This document shows positions 21,510 to 24,113 of a stretch of 24,113 nt of DNA, piece by piece. Every line of letters starts with the position of its first letter. Position 1 is the first letter of the stretch. This DNA is from Choristocarpus tenellus KU-1152. Lineage: Eukaryota; Phaeophyceae. The translations under genes and the position numbers were made by a program. Below the pieces are notes generated by a model. It searched no databases, was not told the origin of the DNA, and saw only the letters and a program-made list of their open reading frames with translations. The stretch covers positions 1 to 24,113 of the forward strand of contig CAXNAD020000224.1 in the NCBI GenBank assembly GCA_964200185.2, read 5' to 3'.

Positions 21510-23721
21510 ATGGCCTCAGATAGTATGGTGCCTGAGGGGCAGTACACATCGATTGTGTACACTGCCATACAAGAAGGCCGCTTCACCGATGCTGTGCAGG
21601 TTCTTACGTTCGAACTTGGGGTGAGTCTGCTTTACAAAGCTTTTTAAGGTGATCAATCACCTTGACGAGCCTGATGTACTGGTACATTAAAACCATCGAC
21701 ACAACAACTTAAGCATGATGCAACCACTAATATCTTCATATTTTCAGCATCATAAGGTGAATATGGTTCAAAATGATGCGGACATCTTTTCTTTTTGCCC
21801 ATTGCTAAACACGATACTCCGTTGGTCAATTTGTAGCGCCTGGCTGATGGAGGGTAGGTCAGAAATTTCACTTGATTTGTACCTAGTCACTTTATTCCAC
21901 TTTTGATAGTGCTCAATCCTACATCTTCTAACGCTGACAGGATGATGTTCAGGTGATACGTCTTCGTTGACCTCTACATAACTCTTCCCTTACTTGCTGC
22001 GTAGAATTTCCCACGTAGTAGGGCTGCTTTGTCCCTGCTCAGCTATTGCTACTACCAGATGCAAGATTTCAATGCAGCAGCTTCAATGTACGAACAGTTA
22101 GTAAAAGTTTGCCCAGGAGTGGAAGAGTACCAGGTAAGCTAATGTGTTCATTGTACAAGACAATTGTTCAAGTAGATATCAAGTGCATGGTAACAACCCT
22201 ACAACCATGGCCACACTTTCAATTACTAAAGCTCTAGTTCTCATCTTGCAAGGGAAATTGTGCTCTAAGGAAAAAAGCTGAATTCCTGTCTGTCACCACA
22301 GGTGTACCTTGCTCAATCTCTGTACAAAGCAGCAATGTACCCTGAGGCTACCCGGGCGGCTGTTCGTGTTGATAGCTCGCAGTACCAGCAAAGGGTGTTG
22401 GCACTTCAGGTTTATTTTTCATTTTTGTGTATTATTGGTGTGTCACTAGGACTTGGTTTTGACAGGATGGCAATTGATGCATAATACACTTTCCTGTCAG
22501 GTATGTCAGTCTTATCATGCTCACAATTTCGAATGTCAGTATGCGTAATGGGACATTGAAACAAGCACAAAGCCCCAAACCCAGTGTATGCAACCACTTA
22601 CCGCAGAATACCTCTCCCAACCATCTATATGCTCAAGAGTGCAATCAAATATGAGCAGGATGATCTTCCTGCATGCAAGAGTCTCATCGATCAATGCCTT
22701 AGTGATGATCCAGACACCATTATCAGCTATGCATCAATTGCTTTCAAAGAAGGAGGTGAGCTCATAATGCTTTGTCAGGTCAAGCATTTCAGGGGGGGTG
22801 TAGAGGTGGCAAAGGCTGAGTGTATCTCAATGTCATTTTATATTTCGATTTTTTTCAAGAACATCCATGACAGTTTCACTATGAAGAAACTTCTTCAAAC
22901 AGCATCTTCATGCATACCATCAACCAGCAAACTACTCTGTCTGTAACTTGCATTACTCGCAGTGTCTATTAATCATGTTCTTTGATTTTCTGTTTAATTC
23001 ACCTGATAAGCAGTTTTTTTCAAGTGTTTTGCTGGCCAACAATTTGGGCATCTCTTTGCTCCCCCTAGTTCCACAGTTTAACATCAAAACCTTCCCATGC
23101 CAGTCTCAGTTTAGCTTATGCATGGGACATATTTTGTTTGCAGTTTCGTCAGGAACATAGATGCTACTCCAGATATTTTCTCATCTCTACTACACTCACA
23201 TCAGCTATCAGTATATAATAATCTTGGCTTCCAAGCTCACCCAATAATCCATTTGATGTTTTGTAAATGCTGCAGACTACGAAGATGCACACCAGAAATA
23301 TATGGATGCCATGAATACTCTTGGGTACCAGGCAGATCTTGCCTACAACATTGCTTTGTGCTACTACAAGGAGAATGAGTTTGCACCTGCTCTCAAGCAT
23401 ATCGGTGGGTATATGCAGTACATACTTGAAGACTGAACTTCAAATATCTTTGTTATCTACTTTAAGAACCTTGGACTCCCAGTGACTGGATTGAGTACCT
23501 GCAAGCATCTATTCCACTTCTGGAAACCTGGCATGTTTGAATTGTCTGTGGAGTTAACATTTCCTTCATTATGACCTTTATTTAGCCTGTACCCCATCCC
23601 CCTGCTTCCCAACCTAGACGAAATCATTGAAAGAGGAGAGAGAGAGCACCCAGAACTGGCCATAGGCACAAACAATGATGGGATAGAAGTCCGTTCTGTG
23701 GGAAATTCTCAAGTGTTGCAG
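21510..23721 (+). CDS. IFT70: Intraflagellar transport protein IFT70 (TTC30), N-terminal part
   Basis: IFT70 is a TPR-repeat subunit of the IFT-B core complex that carries cargo along the ciliary axoneme; it wraps around the IFT52 region and is also called TTC30, DYF-1 or Fleer. Six exons agree in phase: 21510-21620, 22005-22133, 22302-22409, 22638-22755, 23276-23404 and 23618-23721, giving 233 residues, about a third of the usual 640-665. Landmarks in order are YTAIQEGRFTDAVQVL, NFPRSRAALSLLSYCYYQMQ, VYLAQSLYKAAMYPEATRAA, AIKYEQDDLPACKSLIDQC then DDPDTI, the TPR segment LAYNIALCYYKENEFAPALKHI, and EIIERGEREHPEL followed by GIEVRSVGNSQVLQ. The start is chosen because this ATG opens the first TPR-like segment just after the divergent promoter. 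The DDPDT block and the wording around it look closer to algal than to human IFT70. The segment after LQ (family: ALVEAFNLKAAIEYQ) is not seen before the window ends, so the gene is truncated by the window edge. Confidence 0.93.
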
Positions 23722-24113
23722 GTATCCCAGTAATATGTTGCGACACCAAATTGATGTTACCCATGACAATTGCATCCAGACCATATTATGTTGCATGTGA
23801 GAAGCTTGGAGTTGAGAGAACATCCAGAACAGCCAAAACATAGTTCATGAAGTGTTGGTAGCGGATATGTAGGAGCCCTGAATATAGTATCAATAGTGTT
23901 TTATGACTGGGTAGGGTCAAACACAACATCACATGCACCCCTGCTCCTAGAAGAGGGGTGTCCTGTTTCTCCTTGAAGCAGTGTTGCTTAGGAACGATAG
24001 CAAATGGAGGTATCTCAGATCCACCATTAGGATGATTTGATAACAGATTAGTCTTGGGAGGCCCAAATCGTTAAGAACAGAGTTGATCCACCCTCTGTGT
24101 TGTGATATGATAC
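23722..24113 (+). other. IFT70 intron running to the window edge
   Basis: A gtatcc donor follows the last visible IFT70 exon. I could not find the next exon (expected to encode the conserved NLKAAIEYQ region) before the end, so this is presumably intron. Confidence 0.6.

Noticed and set aside
1-24113. CRISPR arrays, tRNA/rRNA genes, transposases, viral genes
   Set aside because: No regularly spaced repeats, conserved RNA sequence, or transposase or viral protein motifs were seen on reading both strands.

Overview
This window looks like nuclear DNA from an intron-rich eukaryote that builds cilia or flagella. Coding sequence is broken into short exons (38 to about 360 nt) with GT-AG borders, often gtgagt or gtaagt donors. 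There is no bacterial-style gene packing. One gene encodes an intraflagellar-transport subunit whose wording is closer to the algal IFT70 I remember than to the human one. Another resembles the plant/protist THH1/TOM1/TOM3 seven-helix family. A flagellated alga or other protist, possibly of the green lineage, is my best guess; the species cannot be read from the sequence. Most six-frame ORFs are noise. I built the gene models by joining exons whose splice phases agree.

Layout from left to right: (1) a 47-base poly-G run, probably an artefact; (2) the 3' end of a nitroreductase-like gene (+, stop at 944); (3) a complete TOM1-like multi-pass membrane protein gene (-, 4280 to 1028), convergent with the nitroreductase; (4) a small unrecognised gene (+, 4644 to 5998) that diverges from the TOM1-like gene and may contain a 20-nt intron; (5) minus-strand exons (7495 to 6653) encoding a proline-rich tail with three S-P-E-G-x-P-P repeats; (6) about 3.7 kb with no supported exon; (7) a 12-exon mRNA cap guanine-N7 methyltransferase gene (-, 21187 to 11183, 567 codons in the model) with a long N-terminal extension; (8) the first six exons of IFT70/TTC30 (+, from 21510), which runs off the right edge.

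The genes alternate in direction. Two divergent pairs share short intergenic regions of 363 and 322 bp between start codons, which are likely bidirectional promoters. The encoded functions (redox enzyme, membrane protein, mRNA capping, ciliary transport) look like unrelated housekeeping neighbours, not one pathway. I found no CRISPR array, tRNA, rRNA, recognisable transposon or viral element.
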